This document shows, one piece after another, positions 55,091 through 64,000 of a DNA stretch of 64,000 nucleotides (positions are counted from its first letter, which is position 1; each line of letters starts with the position of its first letter). The notes beneath the pieces were generated by a model. That model worked only from the letters and a program-made list of their open reading frames with translations. It made no database searches and had not been told where the DNA came from. The position numbers and the translations under genes are program-made. Origin of the DNA: Mesorhizobium sp. CU3 (GTDB lineage: Bacteria > Pseudomonadota > Alphaproteobacteria > Rhizobiales > Rhizobiaceae); assembly GCF_006442965.1 (NCBI RefSeq), contig NZ_VFWX01000015.1, forward strand, positions 1 to 64,000, written 5' to 3'.

Positions 55091-55825
55091 ATGCGCGCCA
55101 ACTACAAGATGCAACGGCTGTTCGTGCCGGACGATCTCGGGCCAGGCCTCGAATTCGATGCCGGCCAGCAGCAGAGCCATTATCTCGCCCATGTGCTGCG
55201 GCTCGGGGAAGGCGCCGAAATCCTTGTCTTCAATGGTCGCGACGGCGAATGGTCGGCAAATATTGCCGCCAAGTCCAAGAAGGCCGTCCGGCTGAAAGTG
55301 GTGGATTTGCAGCGGCCGCAGCCGCTGCTGCCCGATCTTGTCTATTGCTTCGCGCCGCTCAAGCAGGGCCGGCTCGACTATCTGGTGCAGAAGGCGGTCG
55401 AGATGGGCGCCGGCGTGCTACAGCCGGTCATCACCCAACATACGCAGGTGGCGAAACCCGGCATCGACCGGCTGCGCGCCAATGTCGTGGAAGCCGCCGA
55501 GCAGTGCGGCATTCTCGCGGTGCCGCAGGTGCGTGAGGCCGAGAAACTGGAGCGCCTGCTTGCCAACTGGGACAAGGAGCGGCGGCTGATCTTCTGCGAC
55601 GAAGACGCCTCGACCAACAATCCGCTGCCCGCCTTGCAGGCGATCACGGAGAAGAAACTGGCGCTGCTGGTCGGTCCCGAAGGCGGATTTTCCGATGACG
55701 AGCGCAGGATGCTGAGGGCGCTGCCTTTCGTCACCGCCATCCCGCTTGGACCCCGCATCCTGCGCGCCGACACGGCCGCGGTGGCGGCGTTGGCTGTGAT
55801 CCAGGCAGCGATCGGCGACTGGTGA
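55091..55825 (+). CDS. rsmE: 16S rRNA (uracil-1498-N3)-methyltransferase
   Basis: This 244-residue protein has the SPOUT-fold RsmE features: HYLAHVLRLGEGAEILVFNG in the N-terminal PUA-like part, QKAVEMGAGVLQPVITQHTQ, and the trefoil-knot SAM site LLVGPEGGFSDDE with PLGPRILRADTAAVAALA. I chose the ATG at 55091; the frame extends through a repeat that does not belong to the gene. It methylates U1498 in the 16S rRNA decoding centre. An intrinsic terminator follows. Confidence 0.95.
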   Translation: MRANYKMQRLFVPDDLGPGLEFDAGQQQSHYLAHVLRLGEGAEILVFNGRDGEWSANIAAKSKKAVRLKVVDLQRPQPLLPDLVYCFAPLKQGRLDYLVQKAVEMGAGVLQPVITQHTQVAKPGIDRLRANVVEAAEQCGILAVPQVREAEKLERLLANWDKERRLIFCDEDASTNNPLPALQAITEKKLALLVGPEGGFSDDERRMLRALPFVTAIPLGPRILRADTAAVAALAVIQAAIGDW

Positions 55826-55827
55826 TC

Positions 55828-55860
55828 AAATCCTGTTGAGCCCTGGCTCAGGATTTTTTG
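55828..55860 (+). terminator. Intrinsic terminator of rsmE
   Basis: An AAATCCT / AGGATTT outer stem with an inner GAGCC / GGCTC pairing is followed by a T-run (TTTTTT at about 55854-55859). It begins 3 bp after the rsmE stop and separates it from gshA. Confidence 0.82.
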
Positions 55861-56028
55861 CTTGATCGGCCGCCGGCATTTCGTCCATCTAGCGCCGGCG
55901 GCCGTCCGGCCCCTGCAGCACCGCGCATGCTTTTCGACGCGCGAAGGGCGCTGTAAAATCTAAGGCTTGCGCAATTTGTCCGGCAAAAACCGATCCGGGT
56001 TAGCGGGCGAAGCGCAGGGAGGGGCTTG

Positions 56029-57402
56029 ATGGCGCGCGACACGACCGATTCCCGGCCGATTGAAGGCATCGACGAACTGGTCGGCTATCTGGCCGCCGGC
56101 AACAAGCCGCGCGAGAAATGGCGCATCGGCACCGAGCACGAGAAATTCCCGTTCTATGTCGACGGCAATGCGCCGGTGCCTTACGGCGGCGAGCGCGGCA
56201 TCCGCGCCATCCTGGAAGGCATGCAACACAAGCTCGGCTGGGATCCGATCATCGATGACGGCCGCATCATCGGCCTGGTCGAGCCGACCGGTCAGGGCGC
56301 CATCTCGCTGGAGCCCGGCGGCCAGTTCGAGCTCTCCGGCGCGCCGCTGGAATCGATCCACCAGACCTGCCGCGAGGGCAACGCCCATCTGGCGCAGGTG
56401 CGCGAGATCGCCGAGCCGCTCGGCATCCGCTTCCTCGGCCTCGGCGGCAGCCCGAAATGGTCGCTGGCCGAGACGCCGAAAATGCCGAAGTCGCGCTATG
56501 AGATCATGACGCGCTACATGCCCAAGGTCGGCACCAAGGGCCTCGACATGATGTACCGCACCTGCACGATCCAGGTGAACCTCGACTTCGAGAGCGAGGC
56601 CGACATGCGCCGCAAGATGCAGGTGTCGCTGAAGCTGCAGCCGCTGTCGACGGCGCTGTTCGCCAACTCGCCCTTCACCGAGAGCCGGCCGAACGGGCTG
56701 CAGAGCTGGCGCGGCGACATCTGGCGCGACACCGACAACCAGCGCTCCGGCATGCTCGAATTCTGCTTCGCGCCCGATTTCGGCTTCGCCGACTATGTCG
56801 AATGGGCGCTCGACGTACCGATGTATTTCGTCATCCGCGACGGCCAGTATCACGACATGACGCGCCATACGTTCCGCCAGTTCATGGCCGGCGCCGCGCG
56901 CAACGAGATTCCCGACGGGCTGCCGGAGATGGGCGACTGGGCGAACCACCTGTCGACCCTGTTCCCCGACGTGCGGCTGAAGCGCTTCCTCGAAATGCGC
57001 GGCGCCGATGGCGGGCCGTGGCGGCGCATATGTGCGCTGCCGGCGTTCTGGGTCGGCCTGCTCTACGATGAGCAGGCGCTCGATGCCATCGAGACGCTGA
57101 CCGCGAGCTGGACCTATGCGGAAACGCTGGCCATGCGCAACGCGGTGCCGGAGCTCGGGATTGCGGCGCCCTTCCGCAACACCACCTTGCGCGATGTTGC
57201 CCGCGAGGTGCTGGGCATCTCGCGCATCGGGCTGAAGAACCGGGCCAGGAAGAACCGCGACGGCTATGACGAGACCTCTTTCCTCAACACGCTGGACGAG
57301 GTGGTGGCGCGCGGCACGACCAGCGCCGAGGAGATGCTGTCGGCCTACCACACGCGCTGGGGCGGCTCGATCGAGCCGGTGTTCATGGAGTATGCGTATT
57401 AA
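56029..57402 (+). CDS. gshA: Glutamate-cysteine ligase (plant/alphaproteobacterial type)
   Basis: This 457-residue enzyme makes gamma-glutamylcysteine, the first step of glutathione synthesis. It uses the ATG at 56029 after AGGGAGGGG. Family motifs are REKWRIGTEHEKFPFY, GAISLEPGGQFELSGAPLES, FLGLGGSPKWSL, TCTIQVNLDFESEADMRRKM and ANSPFTESRPNGLQSWRG. This is the class shared by alphaproteobacteria and plants, not the E. coli GshA class. It is monocistronic between two terminator or repeat regions. Confidence 0.95.
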   Translation: MARDTTDSRPIEGIDELVGYLAAGNKPREKWRIGTEHEKFPFYVDGNAPVPYGGERGIRAILEGMQHKLGWDPIIDDGRIIGLVEPTGQGAISLEPGGQFELSGAPLESIHQTCREGNAHLAQVREIAEPLGIRFLGLGGSPKWSLAETPKMPKSRYEIMTRYMPKVGTKGLDMMYRTCTIQVNLDFESEADMRRKMQVSLKLQPLSTALFANSPFTESRPNGLQSWRGDIWRDTDNQRSGMLEFCFAPDFGFADYVEWALDVPMYFVIRDGQYHDMTRHTFRQFMAGAARNEIPDGLPEMGDWANHLSTLFPDVRLKRFLEMRGADGGPWRRICALPAFWVGLLYDEQALDAIETLTASWTYAETLAMRNAVPELGIAAPFRNTTLRDVAREVLGISRIGLKNRARKNRDGYDETSFLNTLDEVVARGTTSAEEMLSAYHTRWGGSIEPVFMEYAY

Positions 57403-57501
57403 GCCTTCGCCATCCGTTTGAACCGGCTTGGAGAAAGCCGCTTCAATCAGGGATGGAAACGAACTAACTTCTCCGGGAAGGATGTTCCGGAGGAGAACCC
57501 A

Positions 57502-58515
57502 ATGCCTTCCCTGTTCGACATTTTCGCCCAGGCCCAGAACGGCAACGCCATGCAAGCGCTGGCGCAGCAATACGGGCTTTCGATGCAGCAGGCGCAAGCC
57601 GCGGTCCAGGCGCTTCTGCCGGCTTTCTCGCAAGGGCTGCAGCGCAACACGGCCGATCCTTATGGGATGGGCGCCTTCATGACGGCGATGGCAAGCGGCC
57701 AGCACGCCAAATATTTCGAGGACGCGACCCGGGCCTTCTCGCCGCAAGGCATCGACGAAGGCAACGGCATCCTCGGCCATCTGTTCGGCTCGAAGGACCT
57801 GTCGCGCGCGGTGGCCGCGCAGGCCGCGCAGGCGACCGGTCTCAGCCAGCAGGTGCTGCAGCAGATGCTGCCGGCCATGGCCTCGATGATGATGGGCGGG
57901 CTGTTCAACCAGACCAACAACCAGATGCGCGCCGCCGGCGCTTTCGGCGGCGGCAACAACCCGCTCGGCGAAATCATCGAGGAGATGATGCGGCAGGGCG
58001 GCATCACGGCGCCGCAGCAGCGCCAGGCGCCGCAGCCGGCGCCCAACCCTTACGGCGAGAATCCGCTCGGCAAGGTGCTGCAGGACATGTTCGGCGGCGG
58101 CGCGCCGCAGCAGCCGCAACCGCAACAGACGCAAAACCCCTATGGCGAGAACCCGCTGGGCAAGGTGCTGCAGGACATGTTCGGCGGCGGCGCGGCGCAA
58201 CAGCCGCGGGGCGGGGCGCAACCGCAACAGACGCAGAGCCCCTATGGCGACAACCCGCTCGGCAAAATCTTCGAGGAGATGCTGCGGCAGGGCGGCGGCG
58301 GGTTCGGCCTGCCCGGCGGACAGCCGGCGCCGCAGCAGCGCCAGACTCCGCAAAGCGCGCCGCAGCCGCAGACCAATCCGAGCGGCCGCCCCAGGAACCC
58401 GTTCGACGACATCTTCGGCAAGATGTTCGAGACCGGGGCGCAGCAGCGCGACGAATATGAAAAGAACGTCGGGACGATCTTCGATCAGTTCAAGCGCGAC
58501 ATGGGCCGGCTTTAG
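57502..58515 (+). CDS. DUF937 protein with a tandem helix module
   Basis: This 337-residue protein starts at the ATG at 57502 after GGAGGAG. Residues 1-140 are a DUF937 domain, helical and Gln/Ala/Met-rich. Residues 152-315 carry five spaced modules: NPLGEIIEEMMRQGG (153), NPLGKVLQDMFGGG (187), the same at 217, NPLGKIFEEMLRQGG (251) and a diverged PFDDIFGKMFETG (300). They are separated by Pro/Gln-rich linkers with PYGEN or PYGDN. The modules look like short amphipathic helices. Its function is unknown. It lies 100 bp after gshA. Confidence 0.88.
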   Translation: MPSLFDIFAQAQNGNAMQALAQQYGLSMQQAQAAVQALLPAFSQGLQRNTADPYGMGAFMTAMASGQHAKYFEDATRAFSPQGIDEGNGILGHLFGSKDLSRAVAAQAAQATGLSQQVLQQMLPAMASMMMGGLFNQTNNQMRAAGAFGGGNNPLGEIIEEMMRQGGITAPQQRQAPQPAPNPYGENPLGKVLQDMFGGGAPQQPQPQQTQNPYGENPLGKVLQDMFGGGAAQQPRGGAQPQQTQSPYGDNPLGKIFEEMLRQGGGGFGLPGGQPAPQQRQTPQSAPQPQTNPSGRPRNPFDDIFGKMFETGAQQRDEYEKNVGTIFDQFKRDMGRL

Positions 58516-58544
58516 TTCTCGCTCCGACGGCGAGATCGTCATCC

Positions 58545-58700
58545 ACGGGCGGAGCAAGGAGCGAAGCGACGCGCGCAGACCCGAGGATCCATGCCGTGAC
58601 ATCTAAGCGGTGCGACGGTGCAGAATTCTGCTCCGTCGCGCTCTACGTCAACGGTCACGGCATGGATCCCTGGGTCTTCGCTCCGCTTCGCGTCGCTACG
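58545..58700. repeat. Dispersed inverted-repeat element
   Basis: The core arms are GACCCGAGGATCCATGCCG (58578-58596) continuing to GTGAC at 58600, and GTCACGGCATGGATCCC (58654-58670) continuing through TGGGTC. They pair with minor mismatch. Flanking GGAGCGAAGCGACGCG and CGCTCCGCTTCGCGTCGC also pair. It fills most of the 354-bp gap before the DUF1127 gene. Confidence 0.8.
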
Positions 58701-58717
58701 CCCAAGGATGACAAATT

Positions 58718-58753
58718 GAAAAGAAAAAGCCCGGTCCTGGAGGAGAACCGGGC
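58718..58753 (-). terminator. Intrinsic terminator of the DUF1127 gene
   Basis: Read on the minus strand, GCCCGGT pairs with ACCGGGC across an 11-base loop and is followed by TTTTTCTTTT. It lies about 117 bp downstream of the DUF1127 stop. Confidence 0.82.
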
Positions 58754-58869
58754 AATGTGCAGGCTGGCCGGCGGGGAACCGGCAGGGAGTGTGGTAGCCT
58801 GCATGAAGCTTGGTCGCGCCGAGCCTGGAAAAGGTTCAACGCGACCGGAAAATCATCCAGCGCCGCCGT

Positions 58870-59157
58870 TCAGGCGACCTGGCGGGCAAGATCCTCGATC
58901 GTATCGGCGCGCTCGCTGGCGATGGCGCGCAGCTTCACCGTCGGGTCGCGGCCGAAGGGTACGGCGGCGACATGAAGGTCGGCGCGGGTAAGGCCGATAT
59001 CGGCAAGCTCGGCGTCCGACATCTCGCCCAGGCGATAGAAGGCGCGGCGATTTTTCCAGGCGACATAGGCGCTGGCGAGAGCATTGAGCACGCGCGTCGC
59101 GACGGCCGGACGCGTGGTGATGCGCGAGGTCTCGGTGGCGAATTCGATCGTGGTCAT
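58870..59157 (-). CDS. DUF1127 domain protein
   Basis: This 95-residue protein uses the ATG at 59157 after GAAGGAG; upstream codons in the frame add basic, non-family sequence. The DUF1127 motif lies mid-protein: AWKNRRAFYRLGEMSDAELADIGLTRADL, an Arg-rich helix pair common in alphaproteobacteria, where some members modulate phosphate, RNA or stress responses. The C-terminal extension (DPTVKLRAIASERADTIEDL) makes it longer than the minimal form. It is divergent from a LysR regulator that may control it. Confidence 0.9.
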   Translation of the reverse strand: MTTIEFATETSRITTRPAVATRVLNALASAYVAWKNRRAFYRLGEMSDAELADIGLTRADLHVAAVPFGRDPTVKLRAIASERADTIEDLARQVA

Positions 59158-59337
59158 GTCAATCTCTCCTTCGGAGTCGAGCGGACGAAACCGGGCAATC
59201 GGCACCCTGGGAGAAGCGCCGTTCCGGTCTCGATACACATGCCTTCATGTGGACGATGCCAATCTGCCATCGCGCGATTGATTAATCCAACGAATGTTTT
59301 TAATCTGTAGCATCAACATCAATGATAGGTTGGACCG

Positions 59338-60294
59338 ATGAAAGCGCCGCTCGACCTCGATCAGTTGCAGACCTTCATCTCGATCGCCGACACCGGCAGC
59401 TTCACCCGAGCGGCCGAGGAAGTGCACCGCACGCAGTCTGCGGTGTCGATGCAGATGCGGCGGCTCGAGGAACGGATCGGCAAGCCGCTGTTCGAAAAGG
59501 ACGGCCGCACCAACAAGCTGACCGAGGAAGGCGATCGGCTGCTTTCCTATGCAAGGCGGCTGATCTACCTCAACCGCGAAACGCTTGCCGCTTTCGACGA
59601 CCAGCGGCTGGAAGGCACCATCCGCATCGGCACGCCGGACGACTATGCCGACCGTTTCCTGCCCGAAATCATGGCGCGCTTCTCGCGCTCCAACCCGCGC
59701 GTCGAGCTGACCGTGGTCTGCGAGCCGACGCCGGGCCTGGTCGAGCACATCAAGCGCGGCAATCTCGATCTCGCGCTGGTGACGCACAACGACACGCGCG
59801 GCCAGTCCGAAGTGGTGCGACGCGAGCCGCTTCTATGGGTTACCTCGGCCAACCACGCCACGCATGAACAGGAAATACTGCCGATGGCGTTCGGCCGACC
59901 GAACTGCATCTGGCGGCGCGCCGCCGTCGACGTGCTCGACCGGCAGAACCGCGAGTACCGGGTCCTGTTCTCCAGCTTCTCGGCGACCGTCATCACCGCC
60001 GCCGTGCTTTCCGGCCTTGCCATCTCGGTGCTGCCGGAATGCGCGCTGAGGCCCGGCATGCGCGTGCTCGGCGAGGCTGATGGCTTCGGCCAATTGCCAG
60101 ACTGCCGCATCGGCATCATGCGCGGCCAGACCTCGCAGCCGGAGATCGTCGACGCGCTGGCGCGTCACATCGCCGAAAGCCTCGACAACATTTCGGTGCC
60201 GGTCAGCGAGGAAGCCGGGAGCTTCGATTTTGCCGCGCTTGCCTTCGCCAAGATGAAGCGGACCAAGGCGAACCAGATCATGCCTGGCTGGTAG
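59338..60294 (+). CDS. LysR-family transcriptional regulator
   Basis: This 318-residue regulator has an N-terminal winged helix (LDQLQTFISIADTGSFTRAA then EEVHRTQSAVSMQMRRLEER) and a substrate-binding-type effector domain (GTIRIGTPDDYADRFLPEIM, LVTHND, AAVLSGLAISVLPECA). It is divergent from the DUF1127 gene across 180 bp, the usual arrangement for LysR control of a neighbour. The C-terminal 35 residues are an extra basic tail. The effector is unknown. Confidence 0.92.
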   Translation: MKAPLDLDQLQTFISIADTGSFTRAAEEVHRTQSAVSMQMRRLEERIGKPLFEKDGRTNKLTEEGDRLLSYARRLIYLNRETLAAFDDQRLEGTIRIGTPDDYADRFLPEIMARFSRSNPRVELTVVCEPTPGLVEHIKRGNLDLALVTHNDTRGQSEVVRREPLLWVTSANHATHEQEILPMAFGRPNCIWRRAAVDVLDRQNREYRVLFSSFSATVITAAVLSGLAISVLPECALRPGMRVLGEADGFGQLPDCRIGIMRGQTSQPEIVDALARHIAESLDNISVPVSEEAGSFDFAALAFAKMKRTKANQIMPGW

Positions 60295-60297
60295 GAC

Positions 60298-62508
60298 TCA
60301 CGCGTTGGCGACGGAACGCGCGGGTGTGCCGGTAGAAAGTCCGGGCAGTGCGAGCAACTGACCAGGCTCCAGCGGCGGCGACATCAGATAGCCCTGGAAC
60401 TGATGGCAGCCCATGCCGACCAGCAAAGCCTTCTGTCCGTCGGTCTCGACGCCTTCGGCGGTGACTTCCACCTTCAGCGCCAGGGCCAACTCGATCAATG
60501 CCCGGACGATGGCGCAGGCGCTGTCGTCCTCGTCGAGCAGGCGCACGAAGGAACGGTCGATCTTCAACTTGTCGATCGCCTGGCGGCGCAGATAGCTCAG
60601 CGACGAATAGCCGGTGCCGAAATCGTCAAGCACCATGCGCACGCCGGTTTCCCGCAGCGCCTCAATCACCGTGCCGATGGTTTCGTCGTGCTCGAGCAGG
60701 ACGCCTTCGGTGGTCTCGAGCTGCAAGCGAGCGGGATCCAGCCCGGTTTCGGCGAGGATCGAGGCAACCTGTTCGGCAAAGCCGGTGTCACGCAGTTGAA
60801 GGGGCGAAATGTTCACCGCGATCCACGGCAAGTGCGTCCTGGCGGCGAAGGCGCAGGCCTCGGTCAGCGCCCATTTGCCGAGCTCGCCGATCAGGCCGCG
60901 CTCCTCGGCAATGGCGATGAATTGCGCGGCGGGCAGCGCGCCGTGCACCTCGTGTCCCCAGCGGATCAGCGCCTCGGCGCCGAGGATCCGGCGGCCGTCG
61001 GCGGCAAAGACCGGCTGATAGGCGAGCTTTATGCCGCCGCCGCCGTCGAGCGCCTTGCGCAGCTCGGCCTCGACCTTGCGCTTGCGCAAGAGGAGGTCGT
61101 CCATGTCGCCGGCGAACACCTGGTAGCGGCCGCGGCCGTTCTTCTTGGCCTCGTAAAGCGCGATGTCGGCCTTGCGCAGCAGGTCATCCGCGTCGGTTTC
61201 CGATCCCCACGACAGCGCGATGCCGATGCTGGCGCTGACAAAGACCTGGTCGTCGATCAGCTTGAACGGCTCGCACAGCTTCTGCTGCAATCGGTCGGCG
61301 ATATCTTCCGCGCTCCTGATGTCGCGCACGTCGAGCAGGATGATGGCGAACTCGTCGCCGCCGAGCCGCGCTACGGTATCGATCTCGCGGATCGTGTGCC
61401 TGAGCCGCGCAGCCGTCTGCCTTACCAGCTCGTCGCCGGCCGGATGTCCCAGCGTATCGTTGACATGCTTGAAGCGGTCGAGGTCGAGGTAAAGCAGCGC
61501 CACCCGCGTCTCGTCCTGGGCGGCGAAGAGCAAGGTGCGCCGCAGGCGGTCCTCGAACAGTGCCCGATTGGGCAGGCCGGTGAGCGTGTCGTGGAAGGCA
61601 AGATATTGCGCCTCGTCCTGGCTGGTCTGCAACTCGGCCGAGGCGCGGCGCAGCCGGCGCAACAGGAACAACAGAACGCCGCCAGCCACCAGCAGGGCGA
61701 CGGCCAGCGCGGGCGCCATCTTGCGTACCAGGGTAATGCCAGGCCGCTCCTCGTCCCAGCCGATATAGCCAAGGATGACGCCGCGGGAATCGACAAGCGG
61801 TACCGCCGCCCCGCCAACCGGCTGTGATAGCGGTACAAGCCGTGCGCCCTTAACCAGATATTTTGCCGCGATCTTGCCAATCACGGTATCGTTGATGAAC
61901 TCGGCCGACACATGAAGATATTCAGTGCCCGGCGCCTGGGTAACGCGATCCGAGCTCGGCACGAGTGGCATCACGCTCAGGATCGCGGGTTTCCCCTGCA
62001 GCGAAACAAGGTCCTGCGCAACCATCTTGGGCGATTGGCCTGTTGCGTCAGCCTTCGGCGGCTCGGCCAACATGTGGCGCAGCTTCTCGATGGTCGGCTG
62101 CAGTCCGGGCGCATCCTCGCCGAAGGTCGACGCATCAACGACCTTGCCTTCCCGCATGGCGTGGATCGCATGGTTGGCGGCGTCGAGAATGTAGACCCGG
62201 TTGTGGCCGTAGTAGGTATACATCCAGGTGCTGAGGTTTTCCTCGATCCAGGCCTGATTGCCCGCCCTCACATTGGTTACGGAATCATCCCAGACGGTCA
62301 CGCTTTCCTGCTCGCGCTGGACTGCGGCAATCTGGTCCTTCAGACCATCGGCGATGAAAATCTTCTGTCGTTCGAGCGAAGTCTCGTCAGACTGGGCAGC
62401 GGCGTAAAAGCCGAAACCGACGACGATCGCAAGCGCGAAAGCGGCAAGCGTCAGCACGGTCAGCGTGACCTGATGCGTCAACGGGCTGCTGTTCTGGCGT
62501 GCGCTCAT
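60298..62508 (-). CDS. Membrane CHASE4-like GGDEF-EAL cyclic-di-GMP protein
   Basis: This 736-residue protein has two transmembrane helices (near 15-35 and 265-285) flanking a periplasmic CHASE4-like sensor (VWDDSVTNVRAGNQAWIEEN). Cytoplasmic GGDEF (residues about 305-465) has RLGGDEFAIILLD, an intact active site. EAL (about 480-725) has GAEALIRWGHE, FVRLLDED and VLDDFGTGYSSLSYLRRQ, also intact. It could both make and degrade c-di-GMP, and so influence motility or surface-polysaccharide decisions. It converges on the LysR gene with a 3-bp gap. Confidence 0.94.
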   Translation of the reverse strand: MSARQNSSPLTHQVTLTVLTLAAFALAIVVGFGFYAAAQSDETSLERQKIFIADGLKDQIAAVQREQESVTVWDDSVTNVRAGNQAWIEENLSTWMYTYYGHNRVYILDAANHAIHAMREGKVVDASTFGEDAPGLQPTIEKLRHMLAEPPKADATGQSPKMVAQDLVSLQGKPAILSVMPLVPSSDRVTQAPGTEYLHVSAEFINDTVIGKIAAKYLVKGARLVPLSQPVGGAAVPLVDSRGVILGYIGWDEERPGITLVRKMAPALAVALLVAGGVLLFLLRRLRRASAELQTSQDEAQYLAFHDTLTGLPNRALFEDRLRRTLLFAAQDETRVALLYLDLDRFKHVNDTLGHPAGDELVRQTAARLRHTIREIDTVARLGGDEFAIILLDVRDIRSAEDIADRLQQKLCEPFKLIDDQVFVSASIGIALSWGSETDADDLLRKADIALYEAKKNGRGRYQVFAGDMDDLLLRKRKVEAELRKALDGGGGIKLAYQPVFAADGRRILGAEALIRWGHEVHGALPAAQFIAIAEERGLIGELGKWALTEACAFAARTHLPWIAVNISPLQLRDTGFAEQVASILAETGLDPARLQLETTEGVLLEHDETIGTVIEALRETGVRMVLDDFGTGYSSLSYLRRQAIDKLKIDRSFVRLLDEDDSACAIVRALIELALALKVEVTAEGVETDGQKALLVGMGCHQFQGYLMSPPLEPGQLLALPGLSTGTPARSVANA

Positions 62509-62627
62509 ACGTTCCCGGCCGGTTTACCTGCCACCAGTCAAAGCAAATCGGGCTTAAGATCGCGTTATAATATTAGCGAGGTTTGTCGCGGCTTGACGCG
62601 GACCGAGAAGCGCTCCCCAATCGTCCA

Positions 62628-64000
62628 ATGAACGAAACTGCCAGCGAATCACGCAGCAACGCCACCGAATACACGGTGAGCGAGATTTCCGGCGCCCTGA
62701 AGCGCACTGTCGAGGATGCCTTCGGCAATGTGCGGGTGCGCGGCGAAATCTCGGGCTATCGCGGACCGCACTCCTCCGGCCACGCCTATTTCGCGCTGAA
62801 GGACGATCGCGCGCGTATCGACGCCGTGGTTTGGAAAACCACGATGGCACGCCTGAAATTCCGGCCCGAGGAGGGCATGGAGGTGATCGCCAGCGGCAAG
62901 CTGACGACCTATCCCGGCAAATCCAACTATCAGATCGTCATCGACAATCTGGAGCCGGCCGGCGCCGGCGCGCTGATGGCGCTGCTCGAAGAGCGCAAGC
63001 GCCGGTTGCAGGCCGAAGGCCTGTTCGATGCCGGCCGCAAGCGCCGGCTGCCCTTCATGCCCAAGGTAATCGGCGTCGTCACCTCGCCAACGGGCTCGGT
63101 GATCCGCGACATCATCCACCGCATCAAGGACCGCTTTCCGCTCACCGTCCTGGTCTGGCCGGTCAGGGTGCAGGGCGACACGACCGCCAGAGAGGTGACG
63201 GCCGCGGTAAACGGCTTCAACGCCCTGCCCTGGGACGGCCCGATCCGCCAGCCCGACGTGCTGATCGTGGCGCGCGGCGGCGGCAGCCTCGAGGATCTGT
63301 GGGGCTTCAACGACGAAGGGCTGGCGCGCGCGGTAGCGGCCTCGGGCATCCCGGTGATCTCCGCCGTCGGCCACGAGACCGACTGGACGCTGATCGACTT
63401 CGTTTCAGACATGCGTGCACCGACGCCGACCGGTGCGGCCGAAATCGCCGTGCCGGTCCGGGCCGATCTGGAAGCGACTTTGGCGAGCCTAGGCGCAAGG
63501 CTGAGGGCCGCTATCTCGCGCAAGCTCGAGCGCAAGAGCCAGGCGGTGCGCGCCGCGGCGCGGGCCCTGCCCTCGCCCGACCAGTTGCTGGCGCTGCCGC
63601 GCCGCCGCTTCGATGACGCGACCAGCCGTCTCGGCCGCGGGCTGACGGTGAACATCGAGCGCAAGCGAGCGGCGCTGCAGCGGCAAAGGCTGACGCCGGC
63701 GACCTTGTCGCGGCGCCTCAACGAGGCGCGCACGCTGACCGGGCGCGACATAGCGCGGGCGCGCGCGGCGTTCTTCGCCATCGTGCGCGAGCGCCGCGCC
63801 CGCTTCCAGCGCAATTCGACGCGATTGTCGCCGGCGCCGATCGCCCGGCGGCAGAAGCTGCAGGCCGATGCGCTGGGCGGACTGTCGCGACGGCAGGACC
63901 AGGCGCTGGCGCGGCGGCTCGACCGGATGCGCGCGGCACTGACCCAGGCCGACCGGCTCCTCTCCACGCTGTCGCACAAGGCCGTGCTGGCGCGCGGCTT
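62628..64000 (+). CDS. xseA: Exodeoxyribonuclease VII large subunit (truncated by window edge)
   Basis: This reading frame starts at the ATG at 62628 and is open to the right edge, giving about 457 residues. The N-terminal OB domain (EYTVSEISGALKRTVEDAFG, VRGEISGYRGPHSSGHAYFA) and catalytic region (GVVTSPTGSVIRDIIHRIKDRFP, ILIVARGGGSLEDLWGFNDE-type segment, VISAVGHETDWTLIDFVSDM) are complete. An Arg-rich coiled coil follows. With XseB it degrades single-stranded DNA in repair. It is divergent from the GGDEF-EAL gene. Confidence 0.94.
   Translation, partial: MNETASESRSNATEYTVSEISGALKRTVEDAFGNVRVRGEISGYRGPHSSGHAYFALKDDRARIDAVVWKTTMARLKFRPEEGMEVIASGKLTTYPGKSNYQIVIDNLEPAGAGALMALLEERKRRLQAEGLFDAGRKRRLPFMPKVIGVVTSPTGSVIRDIIHRIKDRFPLTVLVWPVRVQGDTTAREVTAAVNGFNALPWDGPIRQPDVLIVARGGGSLEDLWGFNDEGLARAVAASGIPVISAVGHETDWTLIDFVSDMRAPTPTGAAEIAVPVRADLEATLASLGARLRAAISRKLERKSQAVRAAARALPSPDQLLALPRRRFDDATSRLGRGLTVNIERKRAALQRQRLTPATLSRRLNEARTLTGRDIARARAAFFAIVRERRARFQRNSTRLSPAPIARRQKLQADALGGLSRRQDQALARRLDRMRAALTQADRLLSTLSHKAVLARG

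Overview
This 64 kb window is a high-GC alphaproteobacterial chromosome segment, most probably from Mesorhizobium or a close relative in the Rhizobiales. The evidence is the gene repertoire (plant-type glutamate-cysteine ligase, hisZ/hisG, a DUF1127 protein, DUF3422, a GntR/FCD regulator beside an FMN 2-hydroxy-acid oxidase) and the many short palindromic repeats typical of that group. The genus is inferred from memory of such genomes and was not tested by a search. I saw no rRNA, tRNA, CRISPR array, complete insertion sequence or prophage.

Positions 1-18.6 kb form an accessory surface-biology region. It opens inside a giant minus-strand gene that runs off the left edge. This gene encodes a DUF4347 domain, a beta-rich segment and at least about 670 collagen-type Gly-X-Thr triplets. 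A second DUF4347 gene without the collagen tail lies directly upstream. Divergent from these is a set of glycosyltransferase and methyltransferase genes: a 1277-residue GT2/helical-repeat/propeller-like/GT32-like/methyltransferase fusion, a stand-alone GT2 enzyme, an 835-residue protein with two GT-B-like parts, and a convergent FkbM methyltransferase. The last two share an unrecognised N-terminal domain. Base composition becomes AT-rich from about 15.05 to 17.4 kb. I infer that the locus may make and glycosylate a collagen-like surface protein. A possibly exported HExxH protein ends the region.

Positions 18.8-24.5 kb are mostly housekeeping: a minus-strand series of an RsmB-type RNA methyltransferase, tspO, a hotdog thioesterase, an MTA/SAH nucleosidase and guaA, then a divergent aquaporin gene. 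Positions 24.5-29.9 kb hold katG with divergent oxyR (peroxide response), a ChaA-type antiporter and two small exported proteins. Positions 30-34.3 kb encode an RND efflux adaptor and pump, followed by a poly-gamma-glutamate-hydrolase-like protein and an acyl-CoA synthetase.

Positions 37-42.8 kb contain hisS-hisZ-hisG, tag and an L,D-transpeptidase. Positions 43.2-52 kb form a 2-hydroxy-acid and one-carbon block: a FolD homologue with two altered catalytic residues, glcF-glcE-glcD, a DUF3422 gene, an FCD-type GntR regulator and lldD. A matching operator-like sequence lies upstream of both glcD and the regulator. Positions 52-64 kb hold a metallophosphatase, a class I amidotransferase, an uncharacterised CxxC protein, rsmE, gshA, a DUF937 protein with a tandem helix module, a DUF1127 protein, a LysR regulator, a membrane GGDEF-EAL protein and the start of xseA, which is cut by the right edge.

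Several families of intergenic palindromic repeats recur, including a 48-bp perfect inverted repeat between glcD and glcE and a repeat that supplies the hisG stop codon.
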